Below, piece by piece: positions 46,251-58,373 of a DNA stretch of 64,000 bases. Each line of letters opens with the position of its first letter. Positions within the stretch are counted from its first letter, which is position 1. Under the pieces are notes generated by a model. That model made no database searches and had not been told where the DNA came from. It saw only the letters and a list, made by a program, of their open reading frames with translations. This DNA comes from Budorcas taxicolor. Lineage: Eukaryota; Chordata; Mammalia; Artiodactyla; Bovidae. The DNA lies in the NCBI RefSeq assembly GCF_023091745.1, contig NC_068910.1, forward strand, positions 176,197,170 through 176,261,169, in the 5' to 3' direction. A program made the position numbers and the translations under genes.

Positions 46251-47069
46251 TTGCTTGGGCAGCAGTGTAGGAAGAAATTTTTTAAAGTGATATATGTTTG
46301 TAGAGGGGTAAGAGAGGTGAAACTGGGGCAAGCAGAATCGTGGGAAAGCTATTGAAATGATTCAAAGGAAGGATTATAGAAGATTAGATTATGAAAGCTT
46401 AGACTAAGTGAGAAAGAAGCTTATATGGATATTAAAGAAGTAAATTTGCAGGACCTGGCGAGAAAAGTGAAGGAAGTAAGGCATGCAAGGGAGTGCTGGA
46501 AGGAGTGATGGAGCCATCACCTACTCTGGGGCCTGAAAGGAAGAGAGTGGATGAGTTCAGCTTTCCCTGGGTTGGGTTTATAGTAACTCTGTAACGTTTA
46601 TCTAGACATTCCTATCAGTCAGTTAAATAACAATGTGTGAACTCAATAGAAGGATCCAGACAAGATAAAGATTCCACAATTCTGAGTTTCCTATGTGGTA
46701 GTTTATGAGATCACTTACAGAGACCTTCATGTGTAAGTGTAGGTGAAAATGTATAAGACCACTTGGGGGACTGCAGTCTCTCAAATATCTCCCTCCCCAA
46801 ACCTGCATCAGCAAATTCCTCCTCTATGGTTCGGTGTGAAGTTTTCACTGTTGCAATAGTCTATGACTGGACAGCGAAAGTCAAGCTGCTGTTTCTGGAA
46901 GGTTTTGTTGAGAAGAAGAAGTGTATTTATCTGGGAGACTTGGTCAGCTTTGTACGTACTCAGCTTCCTGTTTGAAACTATGGTGGTCACCTTGGCTTTT
47001 AATGTACTGGGAAGAAACAGGGAATTCACCATGATTTCATTCCCTTTTGTGGGCTAGGTTCTGGTTAAT

Positions 47070-47225
47070 TGCTTTCCATACATTCTCATTTAGTTCTTAC
47101 AGTACTAAGGAAGATGGAGTGATCTCCTTAAGAAGAGGGGTAGGGTTGGTGACTCAAGGTCCTGTAGCTGGAAAGGTTGGAAGCTGGTATTTCAACTCAA
47201 GCTGTCTGACTGCGCCACTTTGCTT
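47070..47225 (-). mobile_element. MIR SINE, antisense
   Basis: TACATTCTCATTTAGTTCTT, GACTCAAGGTCCTGTAGCTG and TTCAACTCAAGCTGTCTGAC follow the antisense MIR pattern. Confidence 0.6.
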
Positions 47226-48317
47226 CTCCAGGAAGCCTGTGTGGTCTTTGGAGGAACAAGCATTGAATGACATGACCAGCCCAAGGTGAGGTCAAATGCA
47301 GGCCATCTGGTCACATAAGGAAGGCCAGAAAACATAATGCAAAGCACAGAGGGAAGGTTGGCTTTAATAGGAGGTATTTGCTTGGCATCTAAATATCTAC
47401 CTGTTCCTAAAGACTTTAGAACTTGATAACCTGATCTTTTGTGCTCTCCTGACAATTTGTCAGCCTTGTAATATGAAGATCTTAGCTTACACTTCAATCT
47501 TGGGTCCGGAGGCACCAATCTATAGACCCCCAGCCGTGCTTTATCTACTTTGGTTCCGGATAAAGTTGTTTTTATTGTTAAGCAGCTGCAGCTAGGATTT
47601 AAGGAGCCTGATTTATAGAATGTAGCAGGTGGTGGATTAAAAACTGCAGGCCCACAGATTATTTTCTGAAGCAGATCTTGTCAAGTATAGTACTTAGAGG
47701 AGGAGAGTAATGCTTCTGGACAGTTTCTTCATGGTACTGTGACCTGAAGAATCTCTCTACTTTCAAGCTTCTGTGTTGTTAATATTGTGTTTTCCATCCC
47801 TACTAGTTCAGTTGCAGCGATATCCTTGGTCAGGGTGTATGTCATGTCATGCGGAACACTGATCAGTCTTGTTTTTGATAAAGTGGGTTTGTCAACAAAT
47901 CATGTAGACAACATTTTTCTTTTTTACATGGCCTTTCACTTCCCTTGATTTTCAGCCCTAGTTGCTTAATAAATATGGATGTTCTGTCCAGGGGATTTTC
48001 ACTCTTATTATGGAACTGATGTTGCATTGCCATTATAATCGGTTTACAGCTTTCCCTGTTATCTCTGGGAGTGCTATCAGGGTGGAACATTTCTAAATTC
48101 CACTGTGAAAAGCTGTCATGTTAACCTCTCAGCTGGCCCTCAGATCTGACCAACTCTTTGTCAGGGTGCTTTGGGGGGCCTCTATTGTGTGGTCTGATTG
48201 AAAAAATGGGCTTGGCTATTTCGTGGCTAGGAAACTGGTTAGAGGATTTCTACTTTGCCAATGTTCTCGTCACAGCACTAGCTCTTACAAGAGGTCTTCA
48301 TGGCCATTTGAACTCAG

Positions 48318-48596
48318 CTACTGATGCTGAGGCTGAAACTCCAATACTTTGACCACCTCATGTGAAGAGTTGACTCATTGGAAAAGACCCTGATGCTGGG
48401 AGGGATTGGGGGCAGGAGGAGAAGGGAATGACCAAGGATGAGATGGCTGGATGGCATCACCGACTTGATGCACATGAGTCTGGGTGAACTCTGGGAGTTG
48501 GTGATGGACAGGGAGGCCTGGCGTGCTGTGAATCATGGGGTCGCAAAGAGTCGGACATGACTGAGCTACTGAACTGAACTGAGCTGAACTGATGGA
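48318..48596 (+). mobile_element. BovB 3'-end fragment, sense
   Basis: GGCTGAAACTCCAATACTTT, GACCCTGATGCTGGGAGGGA, TGATGGACAGGGAGGCCTGG, ending CTGAACTGAACTGAGCTGAA. Confidence 0.88.
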
Positions 48597-49056
48597 TGCT
48601 AGTCATTCACATGCCAGCACCATTTGGGAGTGTTGTTTTCCTCATTTAACAGACAAGTGATAAAACAGACCTAAAAAGTGAATGTTAGGAGACCATCCTC
48701 AACTATGCAAATTCTCCTTATTATAAATGTTAGCAAAAGAACACCACATGACTAATGTGGTTACTTATGAAGAGATATTTTTATGGGTATATGATAATCA
48801 AGTTAGTGTGGCATTGCCTACTACTTTGCATTCTTTTTCAAAAGATAGTAACTCATTTATGAGGAACCCTGTTATGCCCTTTTTCTTCTAAGATGGGATA
48901 TAAATTGGGGTATATTGTTAAGTTACATACTTTTGAAACATCTTTATTTTTTTCATGTCTGTATTCAAACAAAGAATATAAAATACATGTCAAAAGATGG
49001 ATGAAGCTTCTCTTCTGAGAAGATACCTTCATATATTTGACTTCATTCAGGCCCAG

Positions 49057-49260
49057 AGACTTCCCTGGTGGCTTAGTGGTAAAGAATCCATCTGCCCACA
49101 CAGGAGACACGGGTTCGATCCCTGGGTTGGGAAGATCTGAGAAGGAAATGGCAACCCACTCCAATATTCTTGCCTGGGAAATCCCATGAACAGAGGAGCC
49201 TGGAGGGCTGCAGACCATGGGGTGGCAAAGAGTTGGACATGACTAATGCTTTTACTTTCA
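49057..49260 (+). mobile_element. Bov-tA SINE
   Basis: ACTTCCCTGGTGGCTTAGTG, GGTTCGATCCCTGGGTTGGG, CCAATATTCTTGCCTGGGAA, GAGTTGGACATGACTAATGC. Confidence 0.9.
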
Positions 49261-49841
49261 GGTTCTTGTTGGTATTTGAATTTGTGACCCCCTATCATAA
49301 GGAAGGGCAACGTCATGAGAGCTGGCAAGATTATCTATGGGGGATCCTTGTTTAGGATCCTAATTCTTAATTCAGGATTTGACCCTGGATTGGGACTGAA
49401 AGGAGCAAAGTGAAGGAGGACGTGTCAGTTGACCTTAAATGAAAGAAGCAAAGATATGGAAGTAGGATTGTATGTAAGGAAGCTTGCCTAACTGAAAGAA
49501 GTCTGGTAGTTTGGTTGTTAGGAGAAAAAAATGTTTGACTAGGATATTAATTAACTAGTTTTTTAAACAGTTAAGCCTAAAATCCTAGTGCCTTAAAACA
49601 ACTGAAGTTTAGTTTTTATGTGAAGTCCAAAATAGCTGTTCCTAATGGGGGAGTCTTTCAGGCAGTGATTTAGGGGTGCAGGCTCTTTCCCTCAGCATCT
49701 GTGCCATCTTCAGCACAACTTCCAAATCACAGCAGAAGAGGGAGCATGAATGACTGTAAGGCCAGACGTGGAGGTGGTGCACATCGCTTCTACCCACATT
49801 TCAGCAGCATGTCCTACTGCAAGGGAAGCTGAGAACTGTAG

Positions 49842-49965
49842 TCCAGCCCACTCCAGTATTCTTGCCTGGAGAATCCCATGGACAGAGGAGCCTGGTGGGC
49901 TACAGTCCACGGGGTCGCAAATAGTTGGACACGACTGAGCGACTTCACTTTCACTTTCACTTTCT
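49842..49965 (+). mobile_element. Bov-A SINE monomer
   Basis: CCACTCCAGTATTCTTGCCT through GACACGACTGAGCGACTTCA with a TTTCACTTTCACTTTC tail; no tRNA head. Confidence 0.88.
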
Positions 49966-50319
49966 GAACCAGGGCCAGAGAGAAGACAGGCTTAGCTGAA
50001 TGGCAAGTCTCTAGCACCAGAGATAGGGAGGGACCTTAGAGTTAAGCAGGCAGCAGCTTTCATAGACTGTTTATTTATACGTTTAACATATATCTACTGA
50101 GTACATAATATGTACTGGATGCTATGTTATGCACTGAATATGCTTCAAAGCAAAGTAATGACATGGAGAAAGCAGTGTTTGGAGAAATTAGTCTGGTAGT
50201 GGAGTGTAACACAAGGGAAGACAAACTCTGAGTCAGGGAGGATGATGAGGAAGCTTTTGTGTTTCCTCAGCTGGGGGCCAGTGAGTTTGTCCATACACAT
50301 AACAGTATCAATAGTATCA

Positions 50320-50530
50320 ATAACAATAATGATTACTATGTGCCATGTAGGATTATAAACTTCACAGGTACTTATTTATAAATCACTCAAACTTATGATT
50401 CAAGTCTTGTTCTTAGTTTTCTTTTTATGGATGGGGAAGCAATACTTTAAATTATTAAATCATTTGTCCATGTTCACGTTACACTTAGCAGGGCCTAAAG
50501 ATTTGGACTTCAGAAGTCAATGCCATTTTA
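50320..50530 (-). mobile_element. MIR SINE, antisense (weak)
   Basis: GATTACTATGTGCCATGTAG, then TTTTTATGGATGGGGAAGCA and TTGTCCATGTTCACGTTACA fit a decayed antisense MIR. Confidence 0.5.
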
Positions 50531-50735
50531 GAACTACTGTAGAATTAATAAAATGGAAATAAATCTAATGAAAACATAATGAGTTTAAGTGAACAATAAT
50601 GAAAAGCCCTGGTTTTGATTTGAGAGGGTCATTGAGACTTCATAAAAGAACAGTGAAGTGAAAGAAGTAAAATTAGAGAAATAATCTGATAAGAAATATC
50701 ACTACCTTCAAGCATACTCAGTTGGATTTAGATCA

Positions 50736-51023
50736 ATTTCTTTTTTTTTGAAAAACTTATTTTATACTAGAGTATAGCTGATTAACAGTGTTATGATAGT
50801 TTCAGGTTAACAGCGAAGGGGTCCAGCTATACATACCCATATATCCATTCTTCCCTAAACTCCCCTCCCACCCAGGCTGCCACATAACATTGACCAGAGT
50901 GCCCTGTGCTAGACAGTAGGTCCTTATTGGTTATCCATTTTAAGTACAGCAGTGTGTATATGTCCATCCCAAACTCCCTAACCATCCCTGCCCTGGCAAC
51001 CATAAGTTCATTCTCTGAGTCTC
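50736..51023 (-). mobile_element. L1 3' end with target duplication
   Basis: Antisense L1 3' end (TATAGCTGATTAACAGTGTT, CCACATAACATTGACCAGAG). The 14-bp duplication TTGGATTTAGATCA sits at 50722-50735 and 51024-51037. Confidence 0.9.
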
Positions 51024-51302
51024 TTGGATTTAGATCAGTTTCTAATGAGAGTTCTTGGTAAATGCTAAGCTGATTGTTATGACCTCCTTTTTAACTGTAA
51101 GCATTCATGGTAAATCATTTATAATCTTTAATTCCTTATCCTGATAAATATGCCAGAACACTCATTTTGGTCTGACATCTTTGTCATGATCATCATAGTG
51201 TATAATCTCAAACAATAAACTTAATACATGTCTGATATTTCCAGAAATATTGGGAAATGCCAGAAACTTTGAGTTGTTGATGTGATGTCCTTTTTCTGGC
51301 AG

Positions 51303-51423
51303 TTGACTGTTGGGATGGCCCGGACGGAGAGCCAGTGGTGCACCACGGTTACACGCTCACTTCAAAGATCCTCTTCAGAGATGTTGTGGAGACCATCAAC
51401 AAGCATGCCTTTGTGAAGAATGA
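51303..51423 (+). CDS. PLCH1: PLCH1 coding exon: X box, calcium ligand and second catalytic His
   Basis: Completes Val331 and encodes w332-w370 plus two bases of Glu371. The EVDCWDG motif spans this junction; Asp332 is the calcium ligand equivalent to delta1 Asp343. VVHHGYTLTSKILF follows, with His345 matching the second catalytic histidine (delta1 His356): spacing from the first histidine is 45 residues in both. The exon closes DVVETINKHAFVKN, the next barrel helix. The acceptor is TTTTTCTGGCAG at 51302 and the donor GA|GTAAGT at 51424, a near-perfect U2-type site. Confidence 0.97.
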
Positions 51424-51751
51424 GTAAGTCAAGCACAGCGGGGAATCAGGCTCAGCTGGCCCACGGGACGCTGCCTGCTGTAACTTGGCCATCAAACCAT
51501 ATGCTTCCTTGGAGGCTACATCTCCTTTTCTCCTGCCCCAGTTCTCTCCCTCCTTCCCAAGGAAACACTGAACAAAATAACATGGGCCCCACAACCACGC
51601 TTTCTTGTGCTCTCTTCATTCCTTACCCCATTCTCTCTCAAGATGCTGCCTCCTTGAAGCATGTTCTTCCAAAGAGTGACCTCAAGCCTAGGGAGTACAG
51701 TGTCCATGAAGTTTAGAAATGCAGATTATTGTACATAATAAACAGCTTATC

Positions 51752-52166
51752 AGTATTGTTCAGTTCAATTACTCAGTCATGTCTGACTCTGCGACCCCAT
51801 GGACTGCAGCACGCCAGGCCTCCCTGTCCATCACCAACTCCCAGAGTTTACTCAAACTCATGTCCATTGAGTCAATGATGCCATCCAACCATCTCATTCT
51901 CTGTCGTCCCCTTCTCCTCCTGCCCTCAATCTTTTCCAGCATCAGGGTCTTTTCCGATGAGTCAACTCTTCGCATCAGGTGGCCAAAGTATTGGAGTTTC
52001 AGCTTTAACATCAGTCCTTCCAATGAACACCCAGGACTGATCTCCTTTAGGATGGACTGGTTGGATCTCCTTGCAGTCCAAGGGACTCTCCACACCACAG
52101 TTCAAAAGCATCAGTTCTTTGGCACTCAGCTTTCTTTATAGTCCAACTCTCACATCCATACATCAG
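51752..52166 (-). mobile_element. BovB 3'-end fragment, antisense
   Basis: TTCAATTACTCAGTCATGTC, GACTGCAGCACGCCAGGCCT, GATGCCATCCAACCATCTCA, TCCAACTCTCACATCCATAC. About 330 bp after the 51303 exon. Confidence 0.88.
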
Positions 52167-52431
52167 TACTGTATGCCAATACAATAAAATAATAATGTCT
52201 TGGTTTCCAGACTTCTTGGATGTCCTATATATACTGCAGTGTCTGGAATCTTTATGTCACTTGACCCTTCCTTGGCATGGGATGACGGTGAACATTTTCT
52301 CCTTAATACTTGCTTTGGGGGGGTCTTCTATTAAAACACTCCCTCCTCTATTGCTGCCATTGCTTCTCACTCTCTTTCTTTAGCCCATGGTCTTCTAGTC
52401 CATTTTCTCACTCCTGTAATAGTCACCATTT

Positions 52432-52556
52432 CCGGGACTTCTCTGATGGTCCTCTGGTTGACTCTGCACTTCCAATGCAGGGGACGCAGGTTGGCTCCCT
52501 GGTTGGGAAACTAAGATCCCACATGCCAAGTGGTGTAGTCATAAAACAAAGAAAAA
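52432..52556 (+). mobile_element. CHR-type SINE, sense
   Basis: GGGACTTCTCTGATGGTCCT, CACTTCCAATGCAGGGGACG, AACTAAGATCCCACATGCCA and an A-rich tail. Confidence 0.85.
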
Positions 52557-52689
52557 AGTCGTTATTTCCCAATGTGTCTTTGGTCTGCTTCTTGGCTATT
52601 TGCCAATTACATTTCGAGAATGTTCTTCCTAAGTTTCAGAGATATATTGAAAAATTCTTAGTACAGATTCATCTGAGTATCTCATAGGT

Positions 52690-53480
52690 ACCTGAAAACC
52701 AACAAATTTCATTGTTTATTCAGACATTTACTTAGCTATTTAATGGTGCCTACTCTAAGCCGGGCATACTCTAATAGGTGTAAGAAGCCACAGCACTGAA
52801 CAAGGATAAAACTCCTGCCAGCACGGGGTCTCCATCCCAAGCTGAACCCAGCATCTCATTCTGCTTCCTCTTGCTCTAATTAGGAAGGTAGCACTGCTTA
52901 CCAGTGATTTTATAGAAACTGGGAGTTACTCTTGATTCAGCCAGTCTTGTCAGTGCTACTTGCTAAATTATCTTTTGACTCCATTGCCTTCTCTTCATTT
53001 TCACTTCTCTTCGGTTCGTCCTCCACACTGGAGTAGTATCTTTCTTTCTGAAAATATAAGCTGATGTTGTAATTCTTCTTAAAGTCCTTCAAAGGCCCCC
53101 TGTTGTACATAGTCATGCCTTACGTGCCAGCCTCCTCTTGCTCTTCTATGTCACCTTCCACCATTGCTCCACAGGGACTTCGGCTTCTGCCATCACTGAC
53201 AGTTTCCAGAGTCCCTAGGGATCCTGTTGCTTTCACAGCCTCCACCCCCACTGCACCAACCCCCTTTCCTGTGCCCTTCTCTTTATCTGATAGTCATCCC
53301 CATTATTCCACCCCCCTAATTCTTGCTCATCCTAGCAGACTGCTTAGGCATTGTCCCTTTGGCAAACTTACCCATACCACAATTTATTTAAATGCTCCTT
53401 TACTCTGTCCTTAGCACTCTGAGCATATTTCTGTCATATCATACAGCACTTTCTTGCAATTGTTGGTGACTTGGCTCCTT
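52690..53480. mobile_element. Ancient LINE (L2-like) relics
   Basis: 52690-52830 (TGTTTATTCAGACATTTACT, GCACTGAACAAGGATAAAAC) resembles an L2 3' end; 52900-53480 (CTTCAAAGGCCCCCTGTTG, GTGCCAGCCTCCTCTTGC) resembles an old LINE coding strand in reverse. The 103-codon frame at 53103-53414 is accidental. Confidence 0.45.
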
Positions 53481-53535
53481 TTATGTCTTTAGGATCATGA
53501 GCTCATTTAAAATATGTGCCTATGTCTTATTCTTT

Positions 53536-53698
53536 AAAAAAAAAAACAAAACTTTGCTCTTTTGGCGGGGGAGGAAGTGCTGTTTGTGACTTGTGGGATC
53601 TCAGTTCCCTGACCAGGGAGTGAACGAGAAAGGAAGGAACCTGGGGCACCGCAGTGAAAGCCCAGAATCCTAACCACTAGGCCACCAGGAAACTTCCC
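53536..53698 (-). mobile_element. CHR-type SINE, antisense
   Basis: GGGATCTCAGTTCCCTGACC, AGAATCCTAACCACTAGGCC, ACCAGGAAACTTCCCC, with an insert of about 20 bp near 53625. Confidence 0.75.
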
Positions 53699-54185
53699 CT
53701 TATTCATTTTGTAGTGCCTGCAATATACCAGATATTCAAGAAATGACTTCTACATTAAAAAGAGGCAAATTAAAATGAACAGTTGCATAAAGTTAATTTT
53801 ATAGACCTTAGTGGCCTTTAAAATTTCTAATGTTTGGTCTTCTCATTAATTAAATATGAAATTAAAATGCTGTTCTGATAAGAGACACTTGCTGAATAGC
53901 AGGCTTGGTTTCTGATGTCTTCTACATGGAAGAATCTTGAGGACTAAATTATGATGGATCATTTTACCCTGATTGCTCCTCAACTTAGCCAGGTTGCTGA
54001 AGGATTTGCCCCTGAAGTAGAGCCTTGAGAAGACCTGCTATCTATGTACTCTGGTGACTTGACCATGCTAACTTCAAGTTTGGAAGACAACTTAGGAAAA
54101 AAGGACTTCGATTGAAAATAGTCAAAGTTGTTAACACCTTTTAAAAGTTCAGTCTTTTTCTTAAGTTTTAGTTGCGTCTTTATAC

Positions 54186-54419
54186 CAGGGTTTCTCAAGC
54201 CTTGGCACTACTGACATTTTGGGCGAGATTATTCTTTGTTATGGGGAACTGTCTTGTGCATTGTAGGGACAATGAGTACATTTATGACTGTACCCCCTAA
54301 ACACCAGTAGTAGTCCCCACTCACAACATTGTGACCACCAAAAATGTCTTCAGATGTTGACAAATGTCCCTTTGGGAGGGGTACCACACAGCCGCCCCTG
54401 CCCCTGTTGAGAAACAGTG
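54186..54419 (-). mobile_element. MER20 (hAT-Charlie DNA transposon)
   Basis: Ends CAGGGTTTCTCAAG and TTGAGAAACAGTG are inverted. The interior has TTGTCTTGTGCATTGTAGGG-like and AAAAATGTCTTCAGATGTTG sequence as in MER20. The 8-bp target duplication CTTTATAC is exact at 54178-54185 and 54420-54427. About 234 bp, close to full family length. Confidence 0.87.
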
Positions 54420-55630
54420 CTTTATACACCAAGCATCATTAGACACTAATAGACACAGACTTTTTGTAAACAGATTGATAATTTTCCAATTCATTGCTAG
54501 AATTCCCTGATGTGATTTCATAGACAACTCAGGGTTGCTAGTTTGTTGTTGTTCTCTCTTTCTAACATACTGGGTGAAACTCATGTGAGGACACAAGAGT
54601 AAACAAATTATAGTCAGGCAACCAAACCACCTCAGCACAGAGGTTCATCTCTTATATTACCTCTGGCATGAGATTTACTAATGAGGATAGAATGTAATTG
54701 CAGAAGGTCACAGCCTGTATTGTGGAGCTTGCTTGTTATATAAGCCCAGAAATAAAACTTTTTCTCCGCATAGACGTATTAGGCAATTTAAATATTGGTT
54801 TGTATGTTATGAAAAAAAATCTATTGCCTATTACTTCAGAAGATATGTGATGGAAAACTAGGGGAAAAATTAAGCCTGAATTTGTTTTTCCAAGGAAAAA
54901 ACAAAGTCAAAAGAGGAGTAAGGTCATGTAATCATTCCTGGTTCCTCAGGCTGTCTGTGATAATAACTTCATTGGGGTCTCACATCTCTGCACAGAAACC
55001 TGGGTGCTGGAGCAGAATGCCTGCATTTTTTTTTTCCTTTCTAAAAGTAAAGACTAGTATATAATTCGGTACAAATGACTTTGAAATGCCTGATATAGGA
55101 CACTCTAAGACACAAATTCCATTATGTTATTTTATCCTCAATAGTAATTTTCAAGCTGGGTACTAAATATATATTTTTAGAGTAAATATATGCACTTAAT
55201 GACAGTAGTCTCCTAGACGTTTCTAGAATTTGAATGCATAAGACAAAATTACATTATGAGTTTTCTTTCTTTATGTTTCTTATCTCTCAAAATTTTCTGT
55301 CTCATTTTTTCTTGTAAAAGAGACATAATGTATGTTCCGTGTGTGTGCATATATATGTGTGAGGGAGAGAGATGCAATATATTAGACTAAGTCATCCCAT
55401 GTGGATTGGTATTGAGTTTACCCATTATGCCTGGTAACATATATTTGGCCAGAGGTGTTTTTTAAAATATGTGACTCTCATTGTTTTCATTTTAGAAGCA
55501 TTTTAATCATCACCTCTTTAACAACTACTGTCACCAGGCTTGTAAGAACACAATGAACACAGAATGATTTTCAAAAGTCCCTGTGAGTTGCTGTGGTCGA
55601 TGCTTTTACGATGTGCTGCTGTTTTTTCAG

Positions 55631-55802
55631 GTTTCCAGTCATACTGTCCATTGAGAATCACTGCAGTGTCCAGCAGCAAAGGAAAATTGCTCAGTACCTG
55701 AAAGGCATATTCCAAGACAAACTCGACCTGTCATCTATAGACACAGGAGAGACCAAGCAGCTTCCAAGCCCTCAAAGTTTGAAAGGCAAAATCCTAGTGA
55801 AG
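55631..55802 (+). CDS. PLCH1: PLCH1 coding exon: end of X box
   Basis: Completes Glu371 and encodes w372-w428. It reads FPVILSIENHCSVQQQRKIA, with Glu379 the calcium ligand equivalent to delta1 Glu390 (79 residues from the first catalytic His in both). After QYLKGIFQDKLDLSS and an ETKQLPSPQSLKG turn it ends KILVK, the first half of the KILVKGKKL strand whose lysines contact the inositol phosphates. With the two preceding exons, all catalytic and calcium-binding residues of the X half are intact. The acceptor is GTTTTTTCAG at 55630; the donor is AAG|GTAAGT at 55803. Phase 0 at the 3' end. Confidence 0.97.
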
Positions 55803-57469
55803 GTAAGTACCTTGAAATAAAAAGCACGCATGACCTACTAAGCCCTTCCTCTCTCAAAGGCTAAAAATGGGTTTATCAAGAGAATAATAGAGTCAATAAC
55901 AGTCAAGAGAGAAGGGTTGTCTAGACTTGGGCATGCACCTTGTTCCAATCTATTTATAGTCATACCTTTAGAAAAAGCTTATTACTGACTGAACATGTAT
56001 TTTGGGGGTTGTTTTTATGAAGCAAGAACATCAGTACTGTGAGCCAAATGTTGAATGTTTTAGTGGTGGTTCACACTGGAGAGAAGCCTGTGTACAGGAG
56101 ACAAGCATTACATGAGAGGAGAGGCTCCTTCTGTCCATATCCAGAAGCATTTCTTTCAGATTCTTTTCTCCCATTTCAAGCTCCAGTAACCGTCTGTCAA
56201 AAAAAGTCTTCATGGTTGATCAGCCTGGGTTATGTAAGTGAGAAGAGCTGGCTTCAAAGTGGAGCACAGGCACAGACATAACGCCCCATAGGATTCGTGT
56301 GTGCGGAGGAGCAGTGGGCGAATAGAATGACATTTCATGAACAGATCTTCTCAGAGAGGAAACCTACTACCTGAAATGAATATTATTAATACAAGGAATA
56401 GCCGGGAAGACAGCTTTCTTGAGATTTCAGATTGCTGATGTGATTCACTTAATCCCAGTTAATTTTGTGTATTTGGACTAAAAACATTTTGGATAGTTGT
56501 ATTGTTTTGAAACTGAAGACCTAAGGAAAAGCAGTAGAATATTGATATTTAAATGGAGTTATATTTTACTTTAAAAGGTGTGTACAAAAACCAAATAGCA
56601 CAGTGGAGGCTTAGGAAATTCAGACAGTGTGATTTCATAGCGAGACTAGAACTGGGGTGTTAAGAGAGGACAGCAAATGGAAAAGTTGTATTCATCTTTG
56701 AAATTGGTCAAAACCTGTTTTTCTATCAGTTAAATGAGAATTATAGGCTGAATCCATCAAAGAGATGTCATTGGGCATGTGTACATGTGAAAGCATTTTG
56801 AATAAAAGCTCCAATTATATAATGCAAGAAATGATGTTAAGGTCAGTGTTCCTGAAATCTTGCTAAAGTAAACTCTTATGGTGAAAACTGGGCTAGAAAG
56901 TTGGGTTCGAAAGCTCAGTGTCACCTTTATAACCTTGTAAATGTTTTCATGTCTTTAGCCGAGCAGTCAGAAGAATAAACACTGAATGAGTCCATTTGGA
57001 CAGCGGAACCTAAGGAATATTTGATATAAACTCATTGAGTTCCCTTCTACATAACTGGGCTTTGGGTTGTTGGGCACCGAATGTCTGAAGGCTGATGGGC
57101 ACCAGGATGAATCAAAGCCAAAAGACCTGAGACACTTATTGGAAAGAGTGTCAGTGATGTGGGCTGTGGGTATTTCACAACAGCTGTGGTCAATTTGCTG
57201 GTAGTAACTGTCTCCAAACTTTAAGGAGACTTCCTAGATCTGTGGGGGCAGAAAACTCCCATTTGAAGCAATGACAAGGGAACTGATTTTCCTAAGTTCC
57301 TTTAGCATCTGAGCAATCTTTGGCATTGCTTAGATGCTAAGATCCTTTAGCATCTCTGATCTCAAAGGCAGTATTTGAATGACTACTTACTACTTTGGAG
57401 ATGGACAAGTTGTTCATTATTATAACTATATACACATGCCTTCCCGTATATTTAATACATATCAATATT

Positions 57470-57568
57470 CTTTCCTGGAGAATCCCATGGACAGAGAAGC
57501 CAGGCAGGCCACAGTCCATAAGATTGCATAGAGTTGGACATGGCTGAAGTGACTTTGCATGCATGCAA
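57470..57568 (+). mobile_element. Bov-A fragment
   Basis: TCCTGGAGAATCCCATGGAC through GAGTTGGACATGGCTGAAGT. Confidence 0.82.
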
Positions 57569-57887
57569 GTTTGCTTTTGAACAAAAATAGTAACAAACTT
57601 AGTAATTTTTCCACAGGCTCACAGCTGAAAGAAACCTTATCTAGCCCAAGCATTTTACTTCTGTAGAGATATCACAGAGCTGTTAACCACTCTCCTGGGG
57701 CCATGCTGCTAGGTGCTAAGAGGTGGCTGTGGTTCCAGTTTCTAGAAATATTTCCATATACCATGGAGGAATCAGTCTAATTCTTGAGTGTAACTCCTGC
57801 ATGAAATAGTGTGTATGTCAGAGTGGGACTTTTAGGTCATTCTTTGTTTACAACGAGCCACTGTTAAGTTCATAAAATTCTACCTTG

Positions 57888-57987
57888 CCTGTGTGCTTAG
57901 TTGCTCAGTCGTGTCCAGCTCTTTGCAGCCCTTTGGACTATAGCCCACCAAGCTCCTCTGTCCATGGGATTATCTCAGCAAGAATAC
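57888..57987 (-). mobile_element. Bov-A fragment, antisense
   Basis: GCTTAGTTGCTCAGTCGTGT, GACTATAGCCCACCAAGCTC, TCCATGGGATTATCTCAGCA. Confidence 0.82.
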
Positions 57988-58373
57988 CTTAGTTTATTCT
58001 ATAATTTTCCTTATGAGTAACACTGTTCATGAGAGGCATTAAGAAATAATGTTCTTTTCTGTTGCTTTTCTTTCTATCTGCCTGGAAAACATATCTTTTA
58101 AGGACCAGGAACATGAAAAAAGCTAGCAGAAAATATGGCCCTCCTGTCTTTTAATGAGATAGTAAAAGGAATGAAAATGAGGATGCGTTGTGAATACTCT
58201 GAGATGGCAACTTTCCTTACCCTGCACCCACTGCCACATTTAAGTGAAAGGACTTTGAAGTTTTAGTGTTGCTGCCAGGCCTGCCCATCACTACTGCTTA
58301 TGGTGGTTACATTTTCCTTTCTTTCTTGTGGTATCAGAACCATGTGCAACACTCCAGAATTGCTACTGCTTAT

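Larger units (their letters stand above)
45313..51302 (+). other. PLCH1: PLCH1 intron (6.0 kb)
   Basis: GTGCGT to TGGCAG, phase 1. CHR at 45510-45680, an L2-like relic at 45888-46250, a MIR-like trace antisense at 47070-47225, BovB at 48318-48596, Bov-tA at 49057-49260, Bov-A at 49842-49965, MIR-like at 50320-50530 and L1 at 50736-51023. 46260-47060 and 47230-48310 are unassigned. Confidence 0.85.
51424..55630 (+). other. PLCH1: PLCH1 intron (4.2 kb)
   Basis: GTAAGT to TTTCAG, phase 2. BovB at 51752-52166, CHR at 52432-52556, L2-like at 52690-52830 and 52900-53480, CHR at 53536-53698 and MER20 at 54186-54419. 54660-55630 is AT-rich and unassigned. Confidence 0.85.

Noticed and set aside
56039..56281. 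Frame containing HTGEKP, the C2H2 zinc-finger linker
   Set aside because: No Cys-Cys/His-His finger spacing before or after it and no second linker, so a chance match.
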